DNA of 64,000 nt from VGTK01 sp046327915 (GTDB lineage Bacteria > Desulfobacterota > Binatia > UBA12015): the NCBI GenBank assembly GCA_046327915.1, contig JAXLXO010000009.1, positions 1 to 64,000 of the forward strand, written 5' to 3'. Each line of letters opens with the position of its first letter. Position 1 is the stretch's first letter. Made by a program: the position numbers and the translations under genes. A model generated the notes under the pieces. It did no database searches. It saw nothing but the letters and a program-made list of their open reading frames with translations, and was not told the origin of the DNA. Positions 56,057 to 64,000 of the stretch are shown piece by piece.

Positions 56057-56677
56057 TCAAGCGCCTCCGCGACCTCCCCGATCCGACGCCTCGGTGGGGT
56101 CGGTCTTCGCCGGCGGGGCGTGAACCGCCGCCATGGCCGCATCGATCCCGTCCCGGACCCACACCTCGATCCCGCGCAGGACCTCACCGAGCGCCGCGTC
56201 CAGCGCGAGCCGCTCCTCGGCCGCGAAGGGGGTGAGCACGAAATCCACGACCGGGACGTCGCCCGCCGGGCGCCCGATGCCGATGCGCAGCCGGGGGAAT
56301 TCCTTCGTCCCGAAGGCTTCGACGAGGGATTCGAGGCCGCGGTGTCCCGCCGTCCCGCCGCCCCGCTTCATGCGGACCCGGGCACACGGCAGATCCAGCT
56401 CGTCGTGCGCCACCAGGATGGATTCCGGACCGATGCCGAGCTCGGCAGCGAACGCCGCGACCGGCGGCCCGCTGCGGTTCATGTACGCGAGCGGCTCGAT
56501 CAGCACGGTGCGTTCCCCGGCGAGCTCGATCTCGGTCCACGCAGCCTGGTGACGCCGCTCCGAGAGCGACGCCCCATGGCTGCGTGCGAGAAGATCGACC
56601 AGCAGGAAGCCCGCGTTGTGCCGGGTATCGGCATACCGGCTTCCCGGGTTGCCGAGCCCGACGACCGCCCTCGGCAC
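56057..56677 (-). CDS. pth: Peptidyl-tRNA hydrolase
   Basis: A 206-residue Pth: VVGLGNPGSRYADTRHNAGF (catalytic His near 20), PLAYMNRSG, VAHDELDLP and RLRIGIGRP. It recycles peptidyl-tRNA released from stalled ribosomes. The GTG starts 3 bases after the rplY stop. The last 25 residues (PAKTDPTEASDRGG) are an unconserved tail. Confidence 0.96.
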   Translation of the reverse strand: MPRAVVGLGNPGSRYADTRHNAGFLLVDLLARSHGASLSERRHQAAWTEIELAGERTVLIEPLAYMNRSGPPVAAFAAELGIGPESILVAHDELDLPCARVRMKRGGGTAGHRGLESLVEAFGTKEFPRLRIGIGRPAGDVPVVDFVLTPFAAEERLALDAALGEVLRGIEVWVRDGIDAAMAAVHAPPAKTDPTEASDRGGRGGA

Positions 56678-56680
56678 GGG

Positions 56681-57364
56681 CTACTTCTTCGCGTCGGCCT
56701 TCTTCGCGGGCTCGGCCTTCTTCGCGTCGCCCTTCTTCGCATCGGCGTCCGCGCCCGCCGCAGCGATGCCCTCGGCGCCTTCCGCGCCCTCGGCCTTGGC
56801 ATCGGTGGTCGGCGGCAGGACGCTGACGACGGTGTCGCCCTCGTCGAGCATCGCCTCGACGCCCTCGGGCAGCTTGAGATCGGCGACGTGAAGCGCGTCG
56901 TGGACCGCGAGCGGCGAGACGTCGACCGCGATGAACTCCGGAATCGCGGTCGGCAGGCAGCGAACCTCCATCTCGCGGATGATCGGCTGCAGGATGCCGC
57001 CCAGCGCCACACCGGCCGCCTTGCCCTCGAAGTGCAGCGGAACGCGGACGACGATCGCCCGGTCGAGCGCGACCTCGTAGAAGTCGGCGTGCACGGGCAG
57101 TCCCGTCACGGGGTGATGCTGGACTTCACGCAGCAGCACCATGCGCTTGTCGAGCTGCGCGGTCGAGGAGCGCAACTCGATGAGGTGCGCGCCCTCGAGG
57201 TTCGCGATGCGGCGTCCGAAGTCGCGCGCGTCCACGGTGAGGTTCTGCCCCTCGCTCTTCGCACCGTAGAACACCGCCGGCATGCGGCCCTGCGCCCGCG
57301 CCCGGCGCGCCGGCCCCTTGCCCGTCCCTTCGCGCGTTTCGACCTCGAGTGTCAGCGTTTCCAT
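56681..57364 (-). CDS. rplY: 50S ribosomal protein L25 (CTC/TL5 form)
   Basis: A 227-residue two-domain L25: the 5S rRNA-binding domain METLTLEVETREGTGKGPAR with RMPAVFYGAK, then the TL5 beta domain (PLHFEGKAAGVALGGIL, PEFIAVDVSPL). The last 45 residues are a low-complexity Ala/Lys/Asp tail (KKGDAKKAEPAKKADAKK). It sits between prs and pth, its usual neighbours. Confidence 0.96.
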   Translation of the reverse strand: METLTLEVETREGTGKGPARRARAQGRMPAVFYGAKSEGQNLTVDARDFGRRIANLEGAHLIELRSSTAQLDKRMVLLREVQHHPVTGLPVHADFYEVALDRAIVVRVPLHFEGKAAGVALGGILQPIIREMEVRCLPTAIPEFIAVDVSPLAVHDALHVADLKLPEGVEAMLDEGDTVVSVLPPTTDAKAEGAEGAEGIAAAGADADAKKGDAKKAEPAKKADAKK

Positions 57365-57440
57365 TTCTCTCTCCGCCTTTTCGGCTTGCGTCAGAGCGCG
57401 ACGTCGGCGCGCGTCGGATGATGACCTGCCGGTGTGGCGG

Positions 57441-58415
57441 TCAGATGAACAGCGAGCTGATGGATTCCTCGTTGTGCGTGCGGCGGATCGCCTCGCCGAT
57501 GAGCTGCGCAACCGAGAGAACCTTGACCTTGCCGCACGCGCGCGCCTTCTCGCCCAGCGCGATCGTGTCGGTCACGATGAGCTCCTTCATGTGCGAGCGC
57601 TCGAGGCGTTCGATCGCCGGCCCAGAAAGAACGGCGTGCGTGCAGGCGGCGATGACCTCGTGCGCGCCCGCTTCGAGCGCGGCGGTCGCGGCGTTGCACA
57701 GCGTCCCTGCGGTGTCGACCATGTCGTCCACCAGGATCGCGAGCCGCGAGCGCACCTCGCCGATGATGTGCATCTCGGCGACCTCGTTCGGCCCCGAGCG
57801 GCGCTTGTCGATGACGGCGAGCGCTCCGTCGAGACGCTTCGCGAACGCGCGCGCACGCTCGACGCCGCCCGCGTCCGGCGAGATCACCGTGCAGGGCTCG
57901 CGACCGATGCGGTCGCGCAGGTGCCGGAGCAGCACGGGGGTCGCGTAGAGGTTGTCCACGGGGATGTTGAAGAACCCCTGGATCTGCCCCGCGTGGAGGT
58001 CCATCGTGAGCACGCGCGACGCGCCGGCGGTCTCGATCAGGTCGGCGACGAGCTTCGCGCTGATCGGCGTGCGCGGTGCGACCTTCCGGTCCTGACGGGC
58101 GTATCCGTAGTAGGGCACCACTGCGGTGATGCGGCCGGCCGACGCACGCTTCAGCGCGTCGAGCATCAGCAGCAGCTCCATCAGGTGGTCGTTGCCCGGC
58201 GTGGACGTCGACTGGATCACGAAGACGTCGCCACCGCGGACGTTCTCCTGGATGTCGACGTTGATCTCGCCGTCGCTGAAGCGACGCGTCTCGACCGTCG
58301 CGACGGGCACGCCGAGGTAGGCGCAGATGTCGCGCGCGAGGGCCGGATTCGAGCTTCCGGCGAAGATCTTGATGGCGTCCTTGGCGATGTCGCCCCGCCG
58401 ATTTTCGTCCATCAT
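57441..58415 (-). CDS. prs: Ribose-phosphate pyrophosphokinase
   Basis: A 324-residue PRPP synthetase: KIFAGSSNPALARDI, FSDGEINVDIQENVRG, YYGYARQDRK (ATP loop), DLHAGQIQGFF and the PRPP loop VDDMVDTAGTL. It makes PRPP for nucleotides, His and Trp, and for the APRT encoded in this window. It follows tRNA-Gln on the same strand; two adjacent ATGs (58415, 58412) could start it. Confidence 0.97.
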   Translation of the reverse strand: MMDENRRGDIAKDAIKIFAGSSNPALARDICAYLGVPVATVETRRFSDGEINVDIQENVRGGDVFVIQSTSTPGNDHLMELLLMLDALKRASAGRITAVVPYYGYARQDRKVAPRTPISAKLVADLIETAGASRVLTMDLHAGQIQGFFNIPVDNLYATPVLLRHLRDRIGREPCTVISPDAGGVERARAFAKRLDGALAVIDKRRSGPNEVAEMHIIGEVRSRLAILVDDMVDTAGTLCNAATAALEAGAHEVIAACTHAVLSGPAIERLERSHMKELIVTDTIALGEKARACGKVKVLSVAQLIGEAIRRTHNEESISSLFI

Positions 58416-58453
58416 CACTGCGCCGACTTCCCGTTCTCCCTCGCCGTCACGAG

Positions 58454-58526
58454 CTGGGCGGGAAGGATTCGAACCTTCGAATGCCGGATCCAAAGTCCGG
58501 TGCCTTACCAACTTGGCGACCGCCCA
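58454..58526 (-). tRNA. tRNA-Gln (anticodon TTG)
   Basis: A 73-nt cloverleaf on the minus strand: acceptor TGGGCGG/CCGCCCA (the U1-A72 pair typical of bacterial tRNA-Gln) with discriminator G, D-arm GCC/GGC, anticodon arm CCGGA-CTTTGGA-TCCGG and T-arm GAAGG-TTCGAAT-CCTTC. U34 of this tRNA is a target of MnmA encoded at 9161-10315. Confidence 0.93.
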
Positions 58527-58683
58527 CGCAGGTCGATTGCCCCGGGCTTCTAGCGGTCTCCCGGAGAGCCTGCCAGAGGCTCGGCCGGAACCGTCGAGAT
58601 ACGAAACCGGCACCCCGCGCGCAAGAACGCCTTCGCGAGCCGAGGACGTTGAAACACCGCGCGCGTTGCTGTTGACCGGACGG

Positions 58684-59541
58684 ATGATCGCCCGGCAGCC
58701 CGAAGCCCTGGCCCGGCTCGCGTCCTCGGTCGCCCGGAGCGCCGGGGTGCTGATCCGCGAGCGCTACGACGCCCCGCGCACCATCGCCACCAAATCGGTC
58801 TCGGTCGACCTCGTGACCGACACCGACCGCGCCGCGGAGGGCGTCATTCTCGACCAGCTCCGGACCGCCCGACCGGGCGACGCGATCCTCTCCGAGGAGA
58901 CCGGGGCGATCGACGCGCCGGCCGGAACCTCCCCGTCGATCTGCTGGGTGGTGGATCCGCTCGACGGAACGACCAACTTCGCCCACGGCATCCCGCATTT
59001 CGCGGTCTCGGTGGCCGCGGTTGATCTCCCCGCGGGGTCCGCCAATGCCTCGACCTTCGATGCCCGTCGCGCACGCCCGGTGGCGGGTGCGGTGTACGAC
59101 CCGATGCGCGACGAGATGTTCGAGGCGCACGAGGGCGGGATATCGACCCTCAACGGGCGCCCGGTGTCCGTGTCCGCGGAGACCGATCTCGCCTCGAGCC
59201 TCCTCGCGACGGGGTTCCCGTACGACCGCCGCGAGAACGCCGAGCTCTACCTGTCGTTCTGGCACGCGTTCATGGTCGGCGCGCGCGACGTGCGGCGGAT
59301 CGGGGCGGCAGCGCTCGACCTCGCGTGGGTCGCCTGCGGACGGGTCGACGCCTTCTGGGAATGGCGGCTGAAGCCCTGGGACGTCGCGGCCGGGAATCTT
59401 CTCGTCCGGTGCGCGGGAGGCCGCGTCACGGACTTTCGTGGCGAAGAAGCCGGCGTCGATGCTTCGCAGACACTCGCCTCGAACGGCCACATCCACGCGC
59501 AGATGCTCGACGTCTTCGCCCCGCGACTGCCCGCGCGCTGA
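58684..59541 (+). CDS. Inositol-monophosphatase-family phosphatase (SuhB-like)
   Basis: A 285-residue lithium-sensitive-type phosphatase: DLVTDTDRAAE, SEET (70-73), WVVDPLDGTTNFAHGIP (88-104) with the metal-binding Asp residues, GAVYDPMRDE and WRLKPWDVAAG. Members dephosphorylate inositol-1-phosphate, histidinol phosphate, 3'-phosphoadenosine nucleotides or fructose bisphosphate. The length and motifs fit inositol-1-phosphatase/SuhB best. The ATG has only a weak ribosome site (GACCGGACGG). It is monocistronic, upstream of tRNA-Arg. Confidence 0.9.
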   Translation: MIARQPEALARLASSVARSAGVLIRERYDAPRTIATKSVSVDLVTDTDRAAEGVILDQLRTARPGDAILSEETGAIDAPAGTSPSICWVVDPLDGTTNFAHGIPHFAVSVAAVDLPAGSANASTFDARRARPVAGAVYDPMRDEMFEAHEGGISTLNGRPVSVSAETDLASSLLATGFPYDRRENAELYLSFWHAFMVGARDVRRIGAAALDLAWVACGRVDAFWEWRLKPWDVAAGNLLVRCAGGRVTDFRGEEAGVDASQTLASNGHIHAQMLDVFAPRLPAR

Positions 59542-59599
59542 CGAATCTCGCGCCGGTCGTGGCGACGCGGACGACCGTGTAGTAGGAGGGTCGGCCTAC

Positions 59600-59671
59600 G
59601 CGCCCGTGGTGAAACGGATATCACGAGGGTCTCCGGAACCCTAAGTCCCAGTTCGATTCTGGGCGGGCGCA
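59600..59671 (+). tRNA. tRNA-Arg (anticodon CCG)
   Basis: A 72-nt cloverleaf on the plus strand: acceptor GCGCCCG/CGGGCGC, D-arm with GGTGAAACGGATATCAC, anticodon arm AGGGT-CTCCGGA-ACCCT and T-arm CCCAG-TTCGATT-CTGGG; discriminator A, no encoded CCA. It reads CGG codons, frequent in GC-rich genomes. Confidence 0.92.
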
Positions 59672-59802
59672 TCCTCTCCTCTCGCCCCGGCACGGGCCGC
59701 GAGGAGAGCGGCGTCGGATGATTGACGGCGCGCCGGCGAACGAACGCGTGTCCAACCTTGGTAGGCCGTTCGCAGCTCTGCTACACCGAGCGAGACCGTC
59801 GC

Positions 59803-60603
59803 ATGGACTCCGTCCGTTCCGAAGCCCCGCCGCACATCCTGTTCGAGGGCGTGCACATGGCGTTCGACGATCGCGTCGTGCACCGCTCGCTCAGCTGCTC
59901 GTTCGCGCGCGGACGCATCTCGGTGATCCTCGGCGGCAGCGGCTCCGGCAAGAGCACCCTTCTTCGCCTCATCGGCGGCCTCGTTCGTCCGGACGCAGGG
60001 CGGATTCTCGTCGCCGGCAGCGACGTCACGCGACTCTCGGACGACGAGCTGTTCGACGTCCGGTCGCGGCTGGGGATGCTCTTCCAGCACGGAGCGCTGC
60101 TCGACTCGCTGACAGTGTTCGACAATCTGGCGCTGCCGCTGCGCGAGCGCGGGCTCGGCACGGAAGCGGAAATCGCCGTACGGGTGCGCGAGCAGCTCTC
60201 ATCGGTCGGGCTCGACGACGTCGAGCAGCTGCTCCCCGGGCAGCTCTCGGGTGGCATGCTGCGGCGTGCCGCGCTCGCGCGCGCGATGATCCTGCGGCCG
60301 GAGATCCTGCTCTGCGACGAGCCGTTCTCGGGCCTCGACCCGATCTCGCTCCGCCGCATCGAGTCGCTGCTCGCGGGGATCAACGAGCGCTTCGGCACGA
60401 CGGTGCTCGTCGTGTCGCACCACATCGCGTCGACCTTCCGGCTGGCCGACCAGGTGCTCCTGCTCCTGCCGGGGCGGTGCGTCTCCGGAACGCCCGACGA
60501 GCTCGCGGTCAGCTCCGATCCCGAGGTGTCCGGCTTCTTCGACGAGGGCTCGACGTCCGACCGCCACCACCGCATGCCCGCGTCGGCGCCGGCGGGAGCG
60601 TGA
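59803..60603 (+). CDS. mlaF: Mla-type ABC transporter ATP-binding protein
   Basis: A 266-residue ATPase: Walker A GGSGSGKS, Q-loop LFQHGALLDSLTV (the HGALLDSLTV wording is typical of MlaF/Ttg2A), signature LSGGMLRRAALARA and Walker B ILLCDEPFSGLDP with VVSHH. It powers phospholipid transfer between the membranes as part of the MCE system. The ATG at 59803 is chosen because it gives the usual N-terminus. Its stop overlaps the mlaE GTG by 4 nt. Confidence 0.94.
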   Translation: MDSVRSEAPPHILFEGVHMAFDDRVVHRSLSCSFARGRISVILGGSGSGKSTLLRLIGGLVRPDAGRILVAGSDVTRLSDDELFDVRSRLGMLFQHGALLDSLTVFDNLALPLRERGLGTEAEIAVRVREQLSSVGLDDVEQLLPGQLSGGMLRRAALARAMILRPEILLCDEPFSGLDPISLRRIESLLAGINERFGTTVLVVSHHIASTFRLADQVLLLLPGRCVSGTPDELAVSSDPEVSGFFDEGSTSDRHHRMPASAPAGA

Positions 60604-61400
60604 CGGGCGTGACGACGATCACGAGCTTCCTGCGCGAGGTCGGGTACCGCTCGCTGGGCGTCCTGGCGGAGCTCGGGCGGATGCTTCTGTTCGCGCTCGA
60701 GATCGGTCGCGCGACGCTTCTCCCGCCCTACCGATTGCGCCGCTATCTCGAGGAGATCCACAACCTCGGCGTCCTGTCTCTGATCATCGTGTGCATCTCC
60801 GGGCTCGCCGTCGGCATGGTGCTGGGCCTCCAGGGCTACAACACACTGGTGCGCTTCGGTGCGGAGGGCTCGCTCGGGGCCGTGGTCGGGCTGTCCCTGA
60901 TCCGCGAGCTCGGTCCGGTGTTGACCGCTCTGCTCGTGATCGGCCGCGCCGGCTCTGCGACCGCGGCCGAGATCGCGTCGATGGTGACGACGGAGCAGCT
61001 CGACGGCCTGCGCATGATGTCGATCGATCCGGTCGGGATCGTCGTTTCGCCGAAGGCCACGTCCATGGTCGTCGTGATGCCGATGCTCTGCGCCCTGTTC
61101 ATCCTCTTCGGGATCGCAGGGGCTTTCTTCGTCGGCGTCACTCTGATGGGGCTCGACCCCGGCATCTTCGTCTCGAGCCTTTCTTCCTCGATCCGCTTCC
61201 GTGACGACATCGTCGGGAGCATGCTGAAAGCGTTGATCTTCGGCTTTCTCGCAGGGCTCATCGCGACGTTCCGCGGCTACACATCGGTGCCGACGGCGGC
61301 CGGGGTCAGTGCGGCGACCACCTCCACGGTGGTCATCAGCTCGGTGGCCGTCCTGGTCTGCGACTACTTCGTGACTGCGCTCTGGGGGTTCGACATTTGA
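60600..61400 (+). CDS. mlaE: Mla-type ABC transporter permease
   Basis: A 266-residue MlaE permease with about five to six membrane helices after an N-terminal amphipathic segment. Family signatures: GLQGYNTLVRFGAEGSLG, SLIRELGPVLTALLVIGRAG, EIASMVTTEQLDGLRMM and FRGYTSVPTAAGVSAATT. It forms the inner-membrane channel with MlaF and MlaD. The GTG overlaps the mlaF stop; its own stop shares one base with the mlaD ATG. Confidence 0.95.
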   Translation: MTGVTTITSFLREVGYRSLGVLAELGRMLLFALEIGRATLLPPYRLRRYLEEIHNLGVLSLIIVCISGLAVGMVLGLQGYNTLVRFGAEGSLGAVVGLSLIRELGPVLTALLVIGRAGSATAAEIASMVTTEQLDGLRMMSIDPVGIVVSPKATSMVVVMPMLCALFILFGIAGAFFVGVTLMGLDPGIFVSSLSSSIRFRDDIVGSMLKALIFGFLAGLIATFRGYTSVPTAAGVSAATTSTVVISSVAVLVCDYFVTALWGFDI

Positions 61401-61867
61401 TGAGCCGATCGCCCATGCGGGATCTGGTGGCGGGCATCTTCGTGCTCGTCGGAATCGCCGCGATTGCCGTGCTGGCCTTCCGCGTCGGTGCGAATCCGCT
61501 GCTGGACCGCGGCGGGCTGCGGATCTACGCCGTCTTCGATCAGACCGGCGGGCTGAAGATGCGCGCGCCGGTCGAGATCGCCGGCGTCAAGGTCGGACAG
61601 GTCACCGACATCAGCCTGAGTCCGGACTTCCGCGCACGCGTCGCGCTCGACCTGCGCGACGGACTGCTGCTGCCGGTCGATACCAGCGCGTCGATCGTGA
61701 CCGCCGGCGTCCTCGGCGATCGCTACGTGTCTCTGCAGCTCGGCGGCGACGACCGCATGCTCGGCCCCGGCGACGAGATCTCGTTCACCGAATCCGCCGT
61801 GATCCTCGAGCGCCTGATCGGCAAGCTCGTGCACAACGCCGGCGTGAACAACGGAGGCAGCCAGTGA
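61400..61867 (+). CDS. mlaD: MCE-domain lipid-transport protein MlaD
   Basis: A 155-residue periplasmic substrate-binding component: one N-terminal membrane anchor (about 7-26, LVAGIFVLVGIAAIAVLAF) and an MCE domain with GLKMRAPVEIAGVKVGQVTDI and VLGDRYVSL. MlaD forms a hexameric ring around the lipid path. The length matches E. coli MlaD more than mycobacterial Mce proteins. The ATG at 61400 is preferred over a TTG three bases before it. Confidence 0.94.
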   Translation: MSRSPMRDLVAGIFVLVGIAAIAVLAFRVGANPLLDRGGLRIYAVFDQTGGLKMRAPVEIAGVKVGQVTDISLSPDFRARVALDLRDGLLLPVDTSASIVTAGVLGDRYVSLQLGGDDRMLGPGDEISFTESAVILERLIGKLVHNAGVNNGGSQ

Positions 61868-62682
61868 CCTCGGCGGCCTCGCCGCTCGTCCGCCTGCTTG
61901 CCCTGCTCGCAGCGCTCGCCCTGCCGGCGGTCGTCGCTGCGCAGGCCACGTCGCCCGACGCCGCGCAGACCGCGGCGTCGGCTACCTCGTCCGCGAGCGG
62001 CGACGACGCGTCGAGCGACGATCCGTGGGAGCCCTTCAACCGCGTCATGTTCGACTTCAACGAGGGGCTCGACCGCTGGGTCGTCAAGCCGGCCGCGGTC
62101 GGCTGGGACACGGTGCTGCCACGGCCGGTTCAGGTCTCGATCGACAACTTTTTCGACAACCTCAAATTCCCGGCCCGCTTCGTCAACGACCTCCTGCAGG
62201 GAGAGCTCGACCCCGCGGCCATCACGCTGTGCCGTTTCGCCGTCAACACCACCGCGGGGCTCGGCGGATTCATCGACTGGGGCACGGGCATGGGCCTGCC
62301 GAAGCACAGCGCGGACTTCGGTCAGACGCTCGGCCGCTGGGGCACGCCGCCGGGGCCGTACATCGTCTGGCCCGTCTTCGGCTCGTCGAATCCGCGTGAC
62401 ACCGTCGGCATTGCGGCCGACTCCTACCTCGACATCTCCGCTCTCTTCGGTGATCTCGCGACGCTCGCCGCCGCGCGCGTGGTCCAGACGGTGAACACCC
62501 GCTCGCTGCTGCTCGACGAGGTCGACGCGGCCCGCGAGGCGTCCTTCGACTTCTACATCGCGGTGCGCACCGCCTACTTCGAGCGCCGACAGCGCCTCAT
62601 CAAGGGGCTTTCGGAGACCGAGCGCGGCGGCAACGACGATCTCTACTTCCCCGACTATTCCGACCAGGAGGTTCTGCCGTGA
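61864..62682 (+). CDS. mlaA: MlaA (VacJ) family outer-membrane lipid-asymmetry protein without lipobox
   Basis: A 272-residue VacJ/MlaA: DPWEPFNRVMFDFNE (52-66), DNFFDNLKFPARFVNDLLQG, FAVNTTAGLGGFIDW and WGTPPGPYIVWPVFGSSNPRDTVG. MlaA normally is a lipoprotein; here the signal peptide ends LPAVVAAQA with no lipobox Cys, so it looks like a secreted type I signal protein. A Ser/Ala linker precedes the domain. GTG start overlaps the mlaD stop by 4 nt. It removes misplaced phospholipid from the outer leaflet and passes it to MlaC. Confidence 0.93.
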   Translation: MTSAASPLVRLLALLAALALPAVVAAQATSPDAAQTAASATSSASGDDASSDDPWEPFNRVMFDFNEGLDRWVVKPAAVGWDTVLPRPVQVSIDNFFDNLKFPARFVNDLLQGELDPAAITLCRFAVNTTAGLGGFIDWGTGMGLPKHSADFGQTLGRWGTPPGPYIVWPVFGSSNPRDTVGIAADSYLDISALFGDLATLAAARVVQTVNTRSLLLDEVDAAREASFDFYIAVRTAYFERRQRLIKGLSETERGGNDDLYFPDYSDQEVLP

Positions 62683-63332
62683 AGACGTGGGCGCCGCTCG
62701 CGATCGCATTCGCCCTGCTGTGCTCGCTCGTCGCCGCACCGGCTCGCGCGGGGGCGCAGGACGCACGTGCGTTCATCCAGGACACCGGCGACCAGGTTCT
62801 CGTCGTCCTGAAGAACCAGAGCCTGTCCTCGGACCAGAAGGTCCACCAGATCGAGGACATCGCCTACGCGCGCTTCGACTTCGACACCATGGCGAAGCTG
62901 GTGCTCGCACGGAACTGGAGCAAGCTCACGCCCGAGCAGCAGAAGGAGTTCGTGCAGGAGTTCCGCCGCCACCTGTCGGTGACCTACGGCAAGAACATCG
63001 AGAACTACCGCAACGAGACCATCGAGGTCACCGGAGACCGCGAGGAGGCGCGCGGCGACTGGACCGTCAAGACGAAGATCGTCCGGTCGGGCGACGACAT
63101 CCTGGTGGACTACCGGCTGCGCAAGGTCGACGGCGGATGGAAGATCATCGACGTGGTCATCGAACGCGTGAGCCTCGTCGCGAACTTCCGCTCGCAGCTG
63201 CAGGACGTGGTCGCCAACAAGGGCGCCGACGAGATGCTGCGCATGCTGCGCGAGAAGAATGCCGCCGGGCAGAGCATCCTGCCGAACGACGGCAAGGTCT
63301 CGCCCGGCGACACGTCCGCCGCCTCTTCGTGA
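62679..63332 (+). CDS. mlaC: Periplasmic phospholipid-binding protein MlaC
   Basis: A 217-residue MlaC: cleavable signal peptide ending APARAGAQ, then IEDIAYARFDFDTMAKLVLARNW, EFVQEFRRHLSVTYGKNIENYRN and VDYRLRKVDGGWKIIDVVIERVSLVANFRSQ, the family core. It ferries lipids between MlaA and the MlaFED complex. GTG start overlaps the mlaA stop by 4 nt. It closes the operon, converging on the dehydrogenase gene 12 bases away; mlaB (the STAS subunit) is not present. Confidence 0.94.
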   Translation: MKTWAPLAIAFALLCSLVAAPARAGAQDARAFIQDTGDQVLVVLKNQSLSSDQKVHQIEDIAYARFDFDTMAKLVLARNWSKLTPEQQKEFVQEFRRHLSVTYGKNIENYRNETIEVTGDREEARGDWTVKTKIVRSGDDILVDYRLRKVDGGWKIIDVVIERVSLVANFRSQLQDVVANKGADEMLRMLREKNAAGQSILPNDGKVSPGDTSAASS

Positions 63333-63344
63333 CCGCCCGGCGCG

Positions 63345-64000
63345 TCAGCTGCGCCAGACGATGTGCTGCACCTCGGTGAACTCGTGCATGCCCCACATGC
63401 CGCCCTCGCGGCCGAGTCCGGACAGCTTGAATCCGCCGAAGGGAGCATTGCCGATGTTGCCGCCCGCGTTGATCCAGACGTTGCCGGTGCGTAGCTGGCG
63501 TCCGATCTCGACGGCCTTCACCTGGTCCGTGCCGGTGATCATCGCCGCCAGACCGTAATCCGAATCGTTCGCGATCCGGATCGCCTCGTCGAGGTCGGAG
63601 TACGGCGTCACGGTGACGACCGGGCCGAAGATCTCCTCCTGCGCGATCTTCAGACGATTGTCGACGTCGGCGAAGATCGTCGGCTCGAGGAAGTAGCCCG
63701 TGTCGAGCCCTGCCGGCCGCTTGCCACCCGTCGCGAGCTTCGCTCCCTGCTGGATTCCGCTCTCGATGTAGCCCTCGATCGCGCGACGACGCTCCTCGCG
63801 GACCACCGGCCCCATGAGGCAGCCCGGGTCGGCAGGATTTCCAATCTTGACGATGTCCCGGTTGCCGACGAAGGCCACCATCTTCTCGACCGCCTTGTCG
63901 GCGATCGCCCTCGGCACGAGAACGCGGGTGCCCATCGCGCAGCCCTGGCCCGAGTGGAAGAAGGTCGGTGCCGCGAGCGCCGGAGCGGCCATGTCGAGAT
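63345..64000 (-). CDS. Aldehyde dehydrogenase, partial (N-terminal part outside the window)
   Basis: The C-terminal 218 residues or so of an aldehyde dehydrogenase. The catalytic Cys lies in SGQGCAMGTRVLV, 20 residues from the window edge, and EEIFGPV and the terminal PFGGFKLSGLGREGG (NAD-dependent aldehyde dehydrogenase signatures) are present. The frame is open to base 64000, so an ATG at 63992 is internal, not the start. Substrate cannot be assigned from this part. Confidence 0.93.
   Translation of the reverse strand, partial: LDMAAPALAAPTFFHSGQGCAMGTRVLVPRAIADKAVEKMVAFVGNRDIVKIGNPADPGCLMGPVVREERRRAIEGYIESGIQQGAKLATGGKRPAGLDTGYFLEPTIFADVDNRLKIAQEEIFGPVVTVTPYSDLDEAIRIANDSDYGLAAMITGTDQVKAVEIGRQLRTGNVWINAGGNIGNAPFGGFKLSGLGREGGMWGMHEFTEVQHIVWRS

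Overview
The window is a visibly GC-rich bacterial chromosome segment with tightly packed genes, many joined by 4-nt start/stop overlaps of the NTGA type. The backbone order ftsH-folP-cdaA-cdaR(ybbR)-glmM-pdxJ-nnr-tsaE-lysC-cimA, the thrS-rpmI-rplT-ihfA block, an Mla lipid-transport operon, type I and II signal peptides and two TolC/HlyD-type components point to a didermic bacterium of the broad former Deltaproteobacteria (Desulfobacterota, Myxococcota, Binatota and relatives). A full coenzyme F420 ring and side-chain gene set (cofG, cofH, cofD, cofE) beside an FrhB-like protein suggests a less-studied, F420-using lineage within that group. The phylum assignment is inference; no 16S rRNA is present.

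Layout. 1-1584 (minus): two tandem repeat-type lipoproteins, the first cut by the window edge. 1745-5862: a fused class II aldolase/short-chain dehydrogenase, an alpha/beta hydrolase, an orphan VapB-like antitoxin with a truncated VapC remnant, and an isochorismatase-family hydrolase. 5909-15519 (minus): GTPases der and era, rnc, and a sulfur/amino-acid run (mnmA, cysteine desulfurase, cysE, cimA, lysC, tsaE). 15625-25818 (minus): a small membrane protein, nnr, pdxJ, the glmM-cdaR-cdaA c-di-AMP module, folP, ftsH, tilS and tRNA-Met(CAT). 25877-28279 (minus): a PPP-family phosphatase, meaB and lipB.

28346-40686 is the accessory and most unusual part. It holds two sigma54-activator response regulators. 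A two-helix membrane protein is translationally coupled to a soluble histidine kinase whose N-terminus looks like a decayed AAA+ activator domain. A rearranged FUSC/HlyD/TolC efflux set follows, then a second signalling protein (REC plus HisKA with an eroded ATPase domain) behind a compact pair of palindromes carrying sigma54-like elements on both strands.

40741-46244 is the F420 locus: cofG-cofH-cofD-cofE, converging on an FrhB-like iron-sulfur protein. 46249-48198 carries apt, a NlpD-like M23 lipoprotein, pcm and tRNA-Pro(GGG). 48536-49217 holds a tiny membrane peptide gene and a conserved hypothetical. 49335-58526 is translation housekeeping: ihfA, rplT, rpmI, thrS, tRNA-Val(GAC), ychF, a Nudix hydrolase, a possible F420-dependent oxidoreductase, rplI, rpsR, rpsF, pth, rplY, prs and tRNA-Gln(TTG). 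58684-63332 (plus) is an inositol-monophosphatase-family gene, tRNA-Arg(CCG) and a complete mlaF-E-D-A-C operon. The window ends in an aldehyde dehydrogenase cut at its N-terminal side.

Functional links: cysE makes the serine ester that leads to cysteine, the desulfurase mobilises its sulfur, and MnmA uses it on tRNA. CdaA, CdaR and GlmM form the canonical c-di-AMP/peptidoglycan-precursor module. CofG/H/D/E supply F420, which the FrhB-like protein and perhaps the 54189-54659 oxidoreductase could use. Several genes usually found in these neighbourhoods (acpS, infC, pheS/pheT, a CofC-type enzyme) are absent here.
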